64,000 bases of DNA from Streptomyces sp. NBC_01016. GTDB lineage: Bacteria > Actinomycetota > Actinomycetes > Streptomycetales > Streptomycetaceae. Below the pieces are notes generated by a model. That model saw only the letters and a program-made list of their open reading frames with translations, did no database searches and was not told where the DNA came from. The stretch is from assembly GCF_026341035.1 (NCBI RefSeq), contig NZ_JAPEOQ010000002.1, positions 3,596,001 through 3,660,000 on the forward strand, read 5' to 3'. Each line of letters starts with the position of its first letter. Position 1 is the first letter of the stretch. Below, in pieces: positions 33,829 to 43,201 of this stretch. Made by a program: the position numbers and the translations under genes.

Positions 33829-34287
33829 ATGACCAGCAACACGAGTATGGAACAGATCATCACGACCGTGCGCGGCTTCGACGGCGCGCTCGTCCTCGCT
33901 CCCGAGCCCGGCGGCGATTTCCCCGAGATCGCGTGGGGCGACGCGTTCTTCTACTACGCGCCGGACGGCGAGGTCCCGCAGGCCGTCCAGCCGTACGGGA
34001 CGATCGTCACCAAGAACTACCCGGGCGACGTGCTGTCGGCACTGGACGCACCCGGCCGCCTGCGCGTGAACATCCAGCTCGACCGAGCCACGTTCCAACA
34101 GCTCACTGGAGAGTCCCCGGTGGACCACGCGGCCGTCGACACCGTGCTGCCCCATCCCGTGTACGGCGCCCAGAACTGGATCTGCGTCGTCAATCCCGGT
34201 GAGGGGACGTACGACACGGTCCTGTGGCTGCTGCGCGCCGCGCACGACGCCGCACGGGCCCGCTTCGAGCGCCGTCGGCAGACGTGA
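33829..34287 (+). CDS. DUF6194 family protein
   Basis: 152 residues of a small soluble family of unknown function, with the conserved core MEQIITTVRGFDG, WGDAFFYYAPDG and HPVYGAQNWICVVNP. No catalytic motif or membrane segment is recognised. The first ATG lies only 2 bases after a dyad. The internal ATG at 33847 (MEQIITTV) is where family members usually begin, so the start could be there or the message could be nearly leaderless. The divergent tandem MerR gene probably controls it. Confidence 0.8.
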   Translation: MTSNTSMEQIITTVRGFDGALVLAPEPGGDFPEIAWGDAFFYYAPDGEVPQAVQPYGTIVTKNYPGDVLSALDAPGRLRVNIQLDRATFQQLTGESPVDHAAVDTVLPHPVYGAQNWICVVNPGEGTYDTVLWLLRAAHDAARARFERRRQT

Positions 34288-34653
34288 TCAGCAGACCGTG
34301 CCCGGCCGGGCGGCTGTCGCCCGCAGCAACTCCCGCACCAGCTCGAAGTCGACGGCGGCCGCCTTCCGGAACCGTAGGCACCCCTTGCCCATGTCCTGCC
34401 CCGCGAGCCGCTCGGTGAAGGCCTCACGCACATCGCTGCGCATCAGATAGAAGGAGATGTACTGCTTCTGGCTCGCGAACGCGATCTCGGCGACACCGTC
34501 CCGCTCGTAGGCGGGCATGCCGTACGCCATGACCTCCGCGAAGCCGGCCAGCTCGGCGCGGCACAGCCGCCGGAGTTCGCCGAGCGCGGCCCTGCGCTCG
34601 GCGGGCACCTCGTCGAGGTAGTCGTCCACGGTCCGGGCGGAGCTTTGCACCAT
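34288..34653 (-). CDS. DUF1801 (YdhG-like) protein
   Basis: 121 residues with the DUF1801 pattern: VDDYLDEVPAERRAALGELR at the N-terminus, EVMAYGMPAY in the middle and QKQYISFYLM as a central strand. The fold is related to YdhG/SufE-like alpha/beta proteins and the role is not known. The start at ATG 34653 (MVQSSARTVDDY) is preferred to an upstream one adding nine residues. Its stop is directly next to the DUF6194 stop in the convergent gene. Confidence 0.85.
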   Translation of the reverse strand: MVQSSARTVDDYLDEVPAERRAALGELRRLCRAELAGFAEVMAYGMPAYERDGVAEIAFASQKQYISFYLMRSDVREAFTERLAGQDMGKGCLRFRKAAAVDFELVRELLRATAARPGTVC

Positions 34654-34698
34654 GGCGGGATCGTACGTCCCCGCGCGCACGGCCGTCGGCGTGCTCGC

Positions 34699-35616
34699 TC
34701 ACGCCTCACTCGGCGCCGGGGCAGGAGACAGGACGTCGGGTGCCGGCGTCGCCCGGCGGGCGCCCGCGCGGGTGGCGCCGACGCCGGCGGCGACCACGAA
34801 GGCGATACCGGCGGCGGGTGCCAGGCCGGGTGTCTGGCCGAGGACGAGGAGGCCGACCAGCATGGCGATGGCGGGTTCGAGGCTCATCAGGGTCCCGAAG
34901 GCCGACGTGGTCAGGCGTCGCAGGGCGAGGAATTCGAGGGCGAAGGGCAGTACGGGACTCAGGGCGGCCAGGGCGAGCATGATCCACAGAGTCGGCCAGG
35001 TGACGTGGGCCGTGACGGCGGGCGCGGCGACGATCATGCCGAGCACGCCGGCGACGGGCATGGAGACCGCGAGCCCCTTCAGGCCCGTGACCCGGTCGCC
35101 GACGCGCTGGGTCAGCAGGATGTAGGCGGCCCAGCAGGCCGCCGCTGCCAGTGCGTACACCGCACCGAGCGCGTCGAGGCCGCCGTGCCAGGGCTCGGTC
35201 AGCAGGACGACACCGATCGCGGCCGCCGCGGTCCATATCCTGCGGCCGTGACCGGGCCCGACCAGGGAGACGGCCAGCGGGCCCAGGAACTCCAGCGCGC
35301 TCGCCGTGCCCAGGGGCAGACGGGAGAGGGCCAGCATGAAGAAGACCATCATGCCCGCGGTCGCGGCGCCGAGCACCGTGCAGGCCAGTAGATCGGATCC
35401 AGTGAAGTCACGGCGACGGGGACGGACGAGGACGAGCAGCAGCACGCCGGCCCAGCCCAGGCGGAGCCCCGCCGTGCCCAGCGCGCTGAGCTGGCCGAAG
35501 AGCGGCACGGTCAGGGCGGAGCCGAGCTGGACGGTGGACATGGAGGCGACCGCCATCGCGAATCCGGCTTGCGCGCCGCTCGGACGGGATCGGGGTGAGG
35601 GCTGGGGCGAACTCAT
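34699..35616 (-). CDS. rhtA: EamA-family exporter, RhtA (threonine/homoserine) type
   Basis: 305 residues, ten predicted membrane helices in two EamA repeats. ALSRLPLGTASALEFLGPLAV and SLEPAIAMLVGLLVLGQ are typical of RhtA and close relatives. It should export threonine, homoserine or similar metabolites by proton antiport. It is divergent from a LysR gene that probably regulates it. Specificity cannot be read from sequence. Confidence 0.82.
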   Translation of the reverse strand: MSSPQPSPRSRPSGAQAGFAMAVASMSTVQLGSALTVPLFGQLSALGTAGLRLGWAGVLLLVLVRPRRRDFTGSDLLACTVLGAATAGMMVFFMLALSRLPLGTASALEFLGPLAVSLVGPGHGRRIWTAAAAIGVVLLTEPWHGGLDALGAVYALAAAACWAAYILLTQRVGDRVTGLKGLAVSMPVAGVLGMIVAAPAVTAHVTWPTLWIMLALAALSPVLPFALEFLALRRLTTSAFGTLMSLEPAIAMLVGLLVLGQTPGLAPAAGIAFVVAAGVGATRAGARRATPAPDVLSPAPAPSEA

Positions 35617-35659
35617 GGGCGACAGTCAATGCCCCCTGCACCGTTCGCGTCCACGTGCC

Positions 35660-35691
35660 GATCCTGGACGTTCTGTTCGATGATCCTGGAC
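35660..35691. promoter_or_regulatory. Direct repeat GATCCTGGAC, 22-bp period, between rhtA and lysR
   Basis: Two identical 10-base copies (35660-35669 and 35682-35691) start 22 bases apart, two helical turns, in the 84-base divergent promoter region. The second ends 9 bases before the LysR ATG. A LysR binding role is likely from position. Confidence 0.5.
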
Positions 35692-35700
35692 AATGGGAAG

Positions 35701-36609
35701 ATGGAGACACGGCGCCTGCGGCTACTGGTGGAACTGTCCCGGCTGGGTTCGATGCGCGCGGTCGCGGACACGGTGGGCACCACGACCTCGACGGTCTCGC
35801 AGCAACTCGCTGTCCTCGCACGGGAGATGGGCACCGATCTGATCGAGCCGGAGGGACGGCGGGTGCGGCTCACCCCGGCCGGTCGACGGCTGGCCGAGCA
35901 CGCCGCGGTGATCCTCGCCGCCGTCGAGGCCGCGCGCCTCGACCTCGCTCCCGGAGCGGAGCCCAACGGGACGCTGCGGGTGGCCGGGTTCGCCACCGCC
36001 ATCCGCGTCCACCTGCTGCCGCTCGTCACCGAGCTGGCGGCTAGCCACCCCCGGCTGAACATCCTCGTGCGTGAGCACGAACCCGCCGAGGCGCTGGAGC
36101 TGCTCGCCGCGGACGAGACCGATCTCGCGCTCACCTACGACTACAACCTGGCCCCCGCCGACCCGGACCCCGCACTGCACACCACCGCTCTGTGGACCGC
36201 TGCCTGGGGGCTCGGCGTCCCCGCCGACGCCGAGGTGCCCAAAGGGGCGGACACGCTCGACGTCTTCGCCCGGTTCCGCGCGCAGGACTGGATCGTCAAC
36301 TCCCGAGGCACCTCCGACTCGACAGTCATCCACACCCTGGCCTCCATGGCAGGGTTCACGCCCCGCGTCACCCACCAGGCCGACAGCCTCGACCTGGTCC
36401 AGGGCATGATCACCGCCGGGCTCGGAGTGGGACTGCTCCCCATCGGCACCCCCACCGTCCCCGGGGTCCGGCTGCAGCCGCTCACCGGCCCCGAGGTGGT
36501 GCTGCGCGCCCACGTCGTCGCACGCCACGGCCGCCTGGGCTGGCCGCCGCTCGCACTGGTCACCGACCTCCTCGCCCGGCGGACCGCGTCCCGGCCGACC
36601 GCTCAGTAA
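35701..36609 (+). CDS. LysR-family transcriptional regulator
   Basis: 302 residues with the HTH SRLGSMRAVADTVGTTTSTVSQ near 13-34 and an effector-binding domain from about 85. The ATG at 35701 is preferred to an upstream reading that crosses the operator repeats. Divergent to the RhtA-type exporter, a common pairing in which the regulator senses the exported metabolite. The 3' end overlaps the convergent DHFR-like gene by 7 bases. Confidence 0.9.
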   Translation: METRRLRLLVELSRLGSMRAVADTVGTTTSTVSQQLAVLAREMGTDLIEPEGRRVRLTPAGRRLAEHAAVILAAVEAARLDLAPGAEPNGTLRVAGFATAIRVHLLPLVTELAASHPRLNILVREHEPAEALELLAADETDLALTYDYNLAPADPDPALHTTALWTAAWGLGVPADAEVPKGADTLDVFARFRAQDWIVNSRGTSDSTVIHTLASMAGFTPRVTHQADSLDLVQGMITAGLGVGLLPIGTPTVPGVRLQPLTGPEVVLRAHVVARHGRLGWPPLALVTDLLARRTASRPTAQ

Positions 36610-37208
36610 CTGTCGTAGCTGGGCTCGCCGTTCGGCCGGTAGACGCCGACGACGGTGCCGCCCTTCGTCGTCGAGACGCTGACCGGCTCGAGCGCGGTGG
36701 GGATCGCCCCGTCGGCGAACAGCCGCTTGCCGGTGCCGATGATCACCGGGTGGATGGTCAGCCGGTACTCGTCGACGAGGTTGTTCCGCATCAGCGTCTG
36801 GGCGAGGTCGCCGCTGCCGACGACGTTGATGTCGCCGCCGTCGGACGACTGCAACGTGCGGACGGCGTCGACGACGTCGCCCTCCAGGAGCGTGGAGTTC
36901 CGCCACTCGACGGACTTCAGGGTCCGGGACGCCACGTACTTGCGCATGCTGTTCATGCGCTCGGTGAACGGGCTGCCGGGATCGGCGTTCGGCCAGTACG
37001 ACGCGAAGAGGTCGTACGTCTTGCGGCCGAGCAGCATCCCCTCGGAGCGCTCGTACCAGCCGGCGATGGCCGCGCCGACCTCCTCGTCGTCCGTCGGCTT
37101 CTGCCAGCCGCCGTGCTGGAAGCCGTCCTCCACGTCCTCGTCCGAACCACCGGGCGCCTGCATGACGCCGTCCAGGGTCAGGAACGTGCAAACGATGATC
37201 TTGCTCAT
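36603..37208 (-). CDS. Dihydrofolate reductase-family protein (RibD C-terminal domain)
   Basis: 201 residues, NADPH-dependent reductase fold. The N-terminal TFLTLDGVMQAPGG and the GMLLGRKTYDLFASYW motif are characteristic, and GSGDLAQTLMRNNLVDEYRL is the NADPH-binding half. These proteins (YyaP/YwjB type) are not the essential DHFR and their substrates are usually unknown. ATG 37208 is used. No operon partner is evident. Confidence 0.88.
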   Translation of the reverse strand: MSKIIVCTFLTLDGVMQAPGGSDEDVEDGFQHGGWQKPTDDEEVGAAIAGWYERSEGMLLGRKTYDLFASYWPNADPGSPFTERMNSMRKYVASRTLKSVEWRNSTLLEGDVVDAVRTLQSSDGGDINVVGSGDLAQTLMRNNLVDEYRLTIHPVIIGTGKRLFADGAIPTALEPVSVSTTKGGTVVGVYRPNGEPSYDSY

Positions 37209-37295
37209 GGTGTGCTCCATTCGTCGACAGGTAGACCGGGCAAGCGCCGGGAACTCATCGACGGAACCCTCCGGGAGCACACCGCGCGGCGCCGT

Positions 37296-38438
37296 CTACA
37301 ACCCGTACGTCTTGCCGATGATGTCCCGCTGGATCTCGCTCGTCCCGCCGTACACCGTGGACACGACCGTCGCACGCAGCAGGGCCTCCATGCCGTACTC
37401 GGTGGCGTAGCCGTAGCCGCCCATCATCTGCATGCCCTCCAGGGTGATGTGCTTCGCCAGCTCCGTGCACTTGAGCTTCGCCATCGAGGCCTCGCGGGGG
37501 AACACCTTGCCCGGGTCCGCGTCGATCGTCGCGGCGACGTCGTCCAGGAGGAGCTGCGCGCACTCCAGTTCCGTCGCCATGTCCGCGATGCGGTGCTTGA
37601 GCGCCTGGAAGGAGCCGATGGGGCGGCCGAACTGCTCGCGCTGGCGGACGTACGCCAAGGTGTCGTCGAAGGCCCGGCGCGCCACCCCCAGCATCATCGC
37701 GGCGAGGATCATCCGCTCCAGGTTCAGACCCGCCATCAACTGCGTCCAGGCCTTCCCCGGTGTGCCGACCACCGCCGAGTCCGGGACGAAACAGTCGGTG
37801 AAGTAGAGGTCGTTGACCTCCTTGCCTCCCATCGTGTCGATGCCACGGATGGTCAGGCCCTCGGCGTCCGTCGGCACCATGAACTGAGTGAGGCCCTCGT
37901 GCTTCGCCGAACCCGGTTCCGTACGGGCGATGAGCAGGATGTGGTCGGCGAAGTGGGCGTTGGAGCACCACGTCTTCTGCCCGTTGACCAGATAGCCGCC
38001 CGCGGTGCGCTCCGCACGGCAGGTCAGCGCGCCCACGTCGGAACCGGCCCCCGGCTCCGACATCGAGACCGACTCGACCCGGCCGTTCACCACGCCTTCG
38101 AGGATGGTGCGCTTCTGCTCCTCCGTGCCGAACTTCTCGTACGCCGCCGCGGTGATGATCGTCGTGCCGAAACCGCTGATGGGGGCGCGGCCGTAGGAGG
38201 TCTCCTGGAGGAAGAGGGAGAGGTCCACCATGCCGAGGCCCGCGCCGCCGTACTCCTCGGGGACGGCGATGCCGAGCCAGCCGAGCTTCGCCATCTTCTC
38301 GTACAGCTGCTGATTGTGGTGTTCCACGCCGTTGGACGTCAGCTTGTCGCGCTGTTCCTTCGTGCCGCACTCGCGACCGCAGAAGTCCGTGATGGCCTTG
38401 ACCAGATCGCCGCGCTCGTCGGACAGGACTCGGGGCAT
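37296..38438 (-). CDS. Acyl-CoA dehydrogenase
   Basis: 380-residue FAD enzyme that makes the first desaturation in beta-oxidation. The FAD/substrate motif SMSEPGAGSDVGAL is near 125, WCSNAHFADHIL follows, and the C-terminus has MQMMGGYGYATEYG and YGGTSEIQRDIIGK. It is the last gene of the unit acyl-CoA synthetase, TetR, dehydrogenase. Given the rubber locus next door, oligo-isoprenoid acyl-CoAs are a possible substrate (inference). Confidence 0.93.
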   Translation of the reverse strand: MPRVLSDERGDLVKAITDFCGRECGTKEQRDKLTSNGVEHHNQQLYEKMAKLGWLGIAVPEEYGGAGLGMVDLSLFLQETSYGRAPISGFGTTIITAAAYEKFGTEEQKRTILEGVVNGRVESVSMSEPGAGSDVGALTCRAERTAGGYLVNGQKTWCSNAHFADHILLIARTEPGSAKHEGLTQFMVPTDAEGLTIRGIDTMGGKEVNDLYFTDCFVPDSAVVGTPGKAWTQLMAGLNLERMILAAMMLGVARRAFDDTLAYVRQREQFGRPIGSFQALKHRIADMATELECAQLLLDDVAATIDADPGKVFPREASMAKLKCTELAKHITLEGMQMMGGYGYATEYGMEALLRATVVSTVYGGTSEIQRDIIGKTYGL

Positions 38439-38489
38439 GGTGTGTCTCCTGAGGAAGAGGAAAGGTGTGTACGTGACGGGTGGGCACGG

Positions 38490-39149
<660 letters not shown>

Positions 39150-39155
39150 GGGCGG

Positions 39156-41003
39156 CTACTCCTTGTCCCTGTCCACTGGTTCGTCGGACGCGTACATCGA
39201 CTCGATCGTCGCCGCGTGCAGGTCGTCGATGGCCTTGCGGCGCAGGCTCAGCTTGGGCGTCAGCTCGCCGGTCTCCGCCGTCCACGGCCCGGCGACGACC
39301 CGGTACCGCTTGACCTGTTCCACCCGCGAGAGCACCGCGTTGGCCTCCTCGACCGCGCCGTCGAGTGCCGTCAACACCTCGGGATGCACGGCGAGTTCGT
39401 CGAGCGCTGTTGTGGTGAGTCCATTGGCGCGCGCCCAGGACGGGGCCGCTTCCTCGTCGAGGACGAGCAGCGCCGTGAGATAGCGGCGCCGGTCGCCGAT
39501 CGCGACGGCCTGGCCGATCAACGGGTGTGCGCGCAGCAGGGATTCGATCCTCGTCGGGGCGATGTTCTTGCCGCCGGCGGTGATGATGAGTTCCTTCTTG
39601 CGGTCCGTGACGGTGACGATGCCCCGGGAGTTGACGGTGCCGACGTCACCGGTCGGCAGCCAGCCGTCGGCGTCCGTGCCGGGCGCGATAGCACCGTCCG
39701 CTTGGAGGTACCCGGAGAAGACGACGGGGCCGCGGACGAACAGCTCACCGTCCTTGGCCTCCGTGACCTCGATACCGGGCCCGGGACGGCCGACCGAGCC
39801 GAGGGCGAACACCTCGGGCGTGCTGACCGTGGCCGCGCCCGTGGTCTCGCTCAGGCCCCACACCTCGTACACCGGCAGGCCCACGCTCGCGAGGAACTCC
39901 AGGACGGCAGTGGGGATCGGGGCGGCGCCACTGAACGCCCGCAGGCAGTCGTCGAAGCCGATCGCGGCGCGCAGCGGCCGCAACGCGAGATCGTCCAACT
40001 TCTTCAGCTGCGCGGCCAGTTCGGGCGGAACGTCCTCGCCCGCGGAGCGCAGTCGGAAGACTTCGAGTGCCGCCTTCTGGGCCTGCGCCAGGGCCGTCGC
40101 CTGCTGCTCGGGGAGCGCCGCGAGCTGGGCGCGCAGCACGGTGGTGAGCTTCTCCCACACTCGCGGCACACCGAAGAAGCCGTGCGGGCGGACCTTCTGG
40201 AGCGCGGGCAGCAGCTGGTCGGGGGAGGGGCAGATGGTGACATGGCCGGCGCTGCAGATCGGCATGTAGATCCCGAGGACCCGCTCCGCGATGTGCGCCA
40301 TCGGCAGGTACGCGACCGAGCGCGGATGCGGCGGCAGCGGCACCAACTGCTCCTGCATCACGGACTCGTGGATCACGTTGCGGTGCGAGAGCACCACGCC
40401 CTTGGGGTCGCCGGTGGTGCCCGAGGTGTAGACGAGGGCCAGCGGCTGGTCCGTGGTCACGGCGTCCGTGAGCGACTCGAAGGCCGCGTCGTCGGGCGGC
40501 AGGGCGTTGCGCACCGCCGCGTAGCTGACGAACCGCGGATCGTCGGCGGGAGCGGCCGACCAGTCGAGGACGACCACGGCGCGCAGCTGCGGCAGATCGT
40601 TCAGGACGGGCGCCCAGCGCCGCACCTGCTCCGCGCCCTCAAGCACAAGCACGGTGGCCGCGCTGTGCCGGGCGATGACACCGATCTGTTCGCCGCTCAG
40701 GGTGTCGTACGTGCTGCAGGGCAGCGCGCCGATGTGGGCGGCGGCCAGATCGGTGACCCAGTGCTCGGCGCGCTTGGACATCGCGATGAGCAGGCGATCG
40801 CCCCGGCCCAGGCCGAGTTGGGCGAGGCCACGGGTGAGCGCGGCGGCCTCGGCGCGCAGTTGGGGCCAGGTAAGGGTGCCCGCGTCCGGCCCGATGCCGG
40901 TGGTGAGGGCGGGCCGGTCGCCGAATTCCTCGGCGTTGCGGCGCAATAGTTTGGTGATCGTCAGCCCGTCAACGGACTGACGGAGCGGCTCTGTTGGCGT
41001 CAC
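39156..41003 (-). CDS. Long-chain acyl-CoA synthetase (AMP-forming, FadD15-like)
   Basis: 615 residues of the ANL superfamily. The ATP-binding signature YTSGTTGDPKGVVLSHRN is near 175-192, the A5 motif is YEVWGLSETTGAATVS and the A7-A8 region is WLPTGDVGTVNSRG with DRKKELIITAGGKNIAP. It activates fatty or other carboxylic acids to acyl-CoA. The GTG at 41003 has GGGAG 6 bases upstream. Upstream codons in the same frame are Arg/Pro-rich and lie in the promoter. It heads the operon and could activate the acids produced from polyisoprene by the neighbouring locus. Confidence 0.92.
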   Translation of the reverse strand: MTPTEPLRQSVDGLTITKLLRRNAEEFGDRPALTTGIGPDAGTLTWPQLRAEAAALTRGLAQLGLGRGDRLLIAMSKRAEHWVTDLAAAHIGALPCSTYDTLSGEQIGVIARHSAATVLVLEGAEQVRRWAPVLNDLPQLRAVVVLDWSAAPADDPRFVSYAAVRNALPPDDAAFESLTDAVTTDQPLALVYTSGTTGDPKGVVLSHRNVIHESVMQEQLVPLPPHPRSVAYLPMAHIAERVLGIYMPICSAGHVTICPSPDQLLPALQKVRPHGFFGVPRVWEKLTTVLRAQLAALPEQQATALAQAQKAALEVFRLRSAGEDVPPELAAQLKKLDDLALRPLRAAIGFDDCLRAFSGAAPIPTAVLEFLASVGLPVYEVWGLSETTGAATVSTPEVFALGSVGRPGPGIEVTEAKDGELFVRGPVVFSGYLQADGAIAPGTDADGWLPTGDVGTVNSRGIVTVTDRKKELIITAGGKNIAPTRIESLLRAHPLIGQAVAIGDRRRYLTALLVLDEEAAPSWARANGLTTTALDELAVHPEVLTALDGAVEEANAVLSRVEQVKRYRVVAGPWTAETGELTPKLSLRRKAIDDLHAATIESMYASDEPVDRDKE

Positions 41004-41142
41004 GGCGGCTCCCGGAAACGTACGACGTGGAACGTGCGGGGTTGGGCTGGCTGTGCGTGAGCGGTGCCCACCGTGGACCGTTATTGGCGCCGTGTCAATA
41101 ACTCGCGTCGTCGTCACCGGGGGTCACATTCGACGACAGGGA

Positions 41143-41778
41143 CTACGCCGGCGGCCCCAGCATCGGCACCAGGAACTGCCGGGCCACCTCCCGCATCCGC
41201 TCGTCGTCGTCCAGGTCGATGACGTGGCTGGGCACGACCAGGAACGACGTGCAGACACGCACCATCATTTCGGCCACCACATCCACGTCCACCCCGCCGG
41301 CCACCTGTCCCGCCCGCTGCTCCTCGCGCAGCCGCGCGGCGACGAACTGCTGCACCACGTACTGGGTGCGGCCCCCGTCGGTGGTGATCGACGGCACCAC
41401 GGAGTCCGGCTCGACCGCCATGAGACCGCCGATGAGACGGTTGTGGCGGATGGCGCGCAGCGAGCTCACGAAGCCGAGGACGACCCGGTCGGCGGCCGTG
41501 TCCGCGCCCCGGATCTCGGTCGCGAACTGCTCGAAGTAGCGCCGGAACTCTCGCCGTACGACGTGCTCGACCAGTGCTTCCTTGGTGTCGAACCGGCGGT
41601 AGACGGTGATCCGGGAGACACCCGCGATCCGTGCCACGTCGGCCATCGTGGAGCGCTTGATGCCCATGCGGCAGAACTGCTCGTAGGCGGCGTCGAGCAG
41701 TCGGACGGTCACGTCGTCCGTGTCGTCGGCCTCGACGGTGGATTCGCTGAAGGCCAGCTCGAGCACGTTCGGTTCCAC
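41143..41778 (-). CDS. TetR-family regulator, probable regulator of the lcp locus
   Basis: 211 residues with an HTH at TMADVARIAGVSRITVYRRFD near 42-62 and a C-terminal ligand domain. GTG start at 41778. It is divergent from the first latex clearing protein gene across 171 bases, the same relation as the LcpR-type TetR regulators reported near lcp genes in Gordonia. The ligand would be an isoprenoid or oligo-isoprene product (inference). Confidence 0.85.
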   Translation of the reverse strand: MEPNVLELAFSESTVEADDTDDVTVRLLDAAYEQFCRMGIKRSTMADVARIAGVSRITVYRRFDTKEALVEHVVRREFRRYFEQFATEIRGADTAADRVVLGFVSSLRAIRHNRLIGGLMAVEPDSVVPSITTDGGRTQYVVQQFVAARLREEQRAGQVAGGVDVDVVAEMMVRVCTSFLVVPSHVIDLDDDERMREVARQFLVPMLGPPA

Positions 41779-41836
41779 AGGTGCCTCCCTGATTGCGTGA
41801 AGCCTCTGGCGTTCATGCCTCGTCTGTGCTCCCCTG

Positions 41837-41877
41837 TGGTACTGATACAGAGATGCTCAACGTGTTTCATCGTACCA
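41837..41877. promoter_or_regulatory. Inverted TGGTAC/GTACCA arms in the tetR-lcp intergenic region
   Basis: TGGTAC at 41837-41842 and GTACCA at 41872-41877 face each other across 29 bases, just upstream of the first lcp gene. The arms are short, so this is only a candidate TetR operator or the flanks of a larger site. Confidence 0.3.
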
Positions 41878-41949
41878 AGGCAACTGCCGTTCAGGCAGGG
41901 CCTGTTGTCGGTCGAGCGAGTCACGGAACTCAAGGAGGAGTTCGGAGCA

Positions 41950-43185
41950 ATGGATGGCTTGAGCAGGCGGAACATATTGCTCGCGGGCGGTGCCCTCGGC
42001 GCGCTGGGAGCGCTGGGTGCGGCGTCCCCCGCGAGTGCCCGGTCGCTGTGGACGTGGTCGCCCGGTGACTCGATCGCGGGGGCGGGCGAGGGTGTCGACC
42101 CCGAGTGGGTCTGGGACGACGAGGTGGACCGGCTCATCGCCTCGGTCATCGACCGCGGCGACGTGCCGAAGGTGAACGAGCAGCTGCGCACATGGACCCG
42201 CAACGACCAGGCAGCGCCGTCCGGACTCCCGCAGGACGTACGGGAGTTCATCGACAAGGCGTGCCAACTGCCCGACTGGGCCGACCGGGACCAACTGGAG
42301 ACGGCGGCCAAGTTCAACGAGACGCGTGGCTTCTACCTCAATGTGCTCAACGGGATCGGCGGCGGCATGCTCAGCACCGCCATCCCCCGGGAGGCGCGCG
42401 CCGTGTACTACTCCAAGGGCGGCGCCGACATGGAGGACCGCGTCGCCAAGACGAGCGCGCTCGGCTTCGCCGTCGGTGACCTCAACGCGTACCGCGCCGA
42501 CGGCGACTGCATCGTGCAGGCCGTCAAGACCCGCATGGTGCACGCGGCGGTGCGTCATCTGCTGCCCAGGTCGCCGGGCTGGTCCCAGGTCAGCGGTGGC
42601 CAGAAGATCCCGATCAGCCAGGCCGACATCCTCGTCACGTGGCACAGCCTCGCCACGTACGCGATGGGCAAGCTGCTGGAGTGGAAGGTGCCGGTGAGTT
42701 CGGCCGAGTCCGGGGCCTATCTGCATCTGTGGCAGGTCACCGTGCACCTGCTCGGCGTACAGGACCAGTACATCCCGAAGACGTGGGATGCCGCGAATGC
42801 CCAGTCGAAGCAGGTGCTCGACCCGATCCTCACCTCCACGAAGGAGGGCGTCGAGCTCACCGACATCCTGCTCGGGCAGCTCGCGGAGCAGACCAGCCCC
42901 GGCGGGGTCGACCGGCCGCTGTGCAACGCGCTGGCCCGCTATCTCGTCGGTGACCGGGTCGCCGACATGGACCGCATCCCGCGGGAGCCGTTCTGGGAGA
43001 GGACGATCGCGACGGTCTGGCCGAAGCTCGTCGCGTTCCGCGAGGGGCTCCTGCCACTGCCGTTGGTGCCGCCGCTCGCCTGGACGGTCGACGAGGCGGC
43101 ACGCCAGTACATCCTCGCCTTCCTCACCAAGGGCAAGGGCACCGTGATCGAGATCCCCGACACCAACCGGCCCAGCGGCCGTTGA
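41950..43185 (+). CDS. lcp: Latex clearing protein (rubber oxygenase), first copy
   Basis: 411 residues. A Tat signal peptide (SRRNILLAGG, hydrophobic core, ASPASA cleavage box near 30) sends the folded haem protein outside. The rest is the Lcp/MpaB-type b-haem domain, with AVYYSKGGADM, VKTRMVHAAVRHLLP and ILVTWHSLAT. The His in the last motif is the candidate haem ligand by analogy to Lcp of Streptomyces sp. K30. Lcp cleaves cis-1,4-polyisoprene with O2, giving aldehyde- and ketone-ended oligomers. The ATG at 41950 fits the signal peptide. AAGGAGG lies about 12 bases upstream. Confidence 0.9.
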   Translation: MDGLSRRNILLAGGALGALGALGAASPASARSLWTWSPGDSIAGAGEGVDPEWVWDDEVDRLIASVIDRGDVPKVNEQLRTWTRNDQAAPSGLPQDVREFIDKACQLPDWADRDQLETAAKFNETRGFYLNVLNGIGGGMLSTAIPREARAVYYSKGGADMEDRVAKTSALGFAVGDLNAYRADGDCIVQAVKTRMVHAAVRHLLPRSPGWSQVSGGQKIPISQADILVTWHSLATYAMGKLLEWKVPVSSAESGAYLHLWQVTVHLLGVQDQYIPKTWDAANAQSKQVLDPILTSTKEGVELTDILLGQLAEQTSPGGVDRPLCNALARYLVGDRVADMDRIPREPFWERTIATVWPKLVAFREGLLPLPLVPPLAWTVDEAARQYILAFLTKGKGTVIEIPDTNRPSGR

Positions 43186-43201
43186 GAAGGCGAGTCCAGC
43201 G

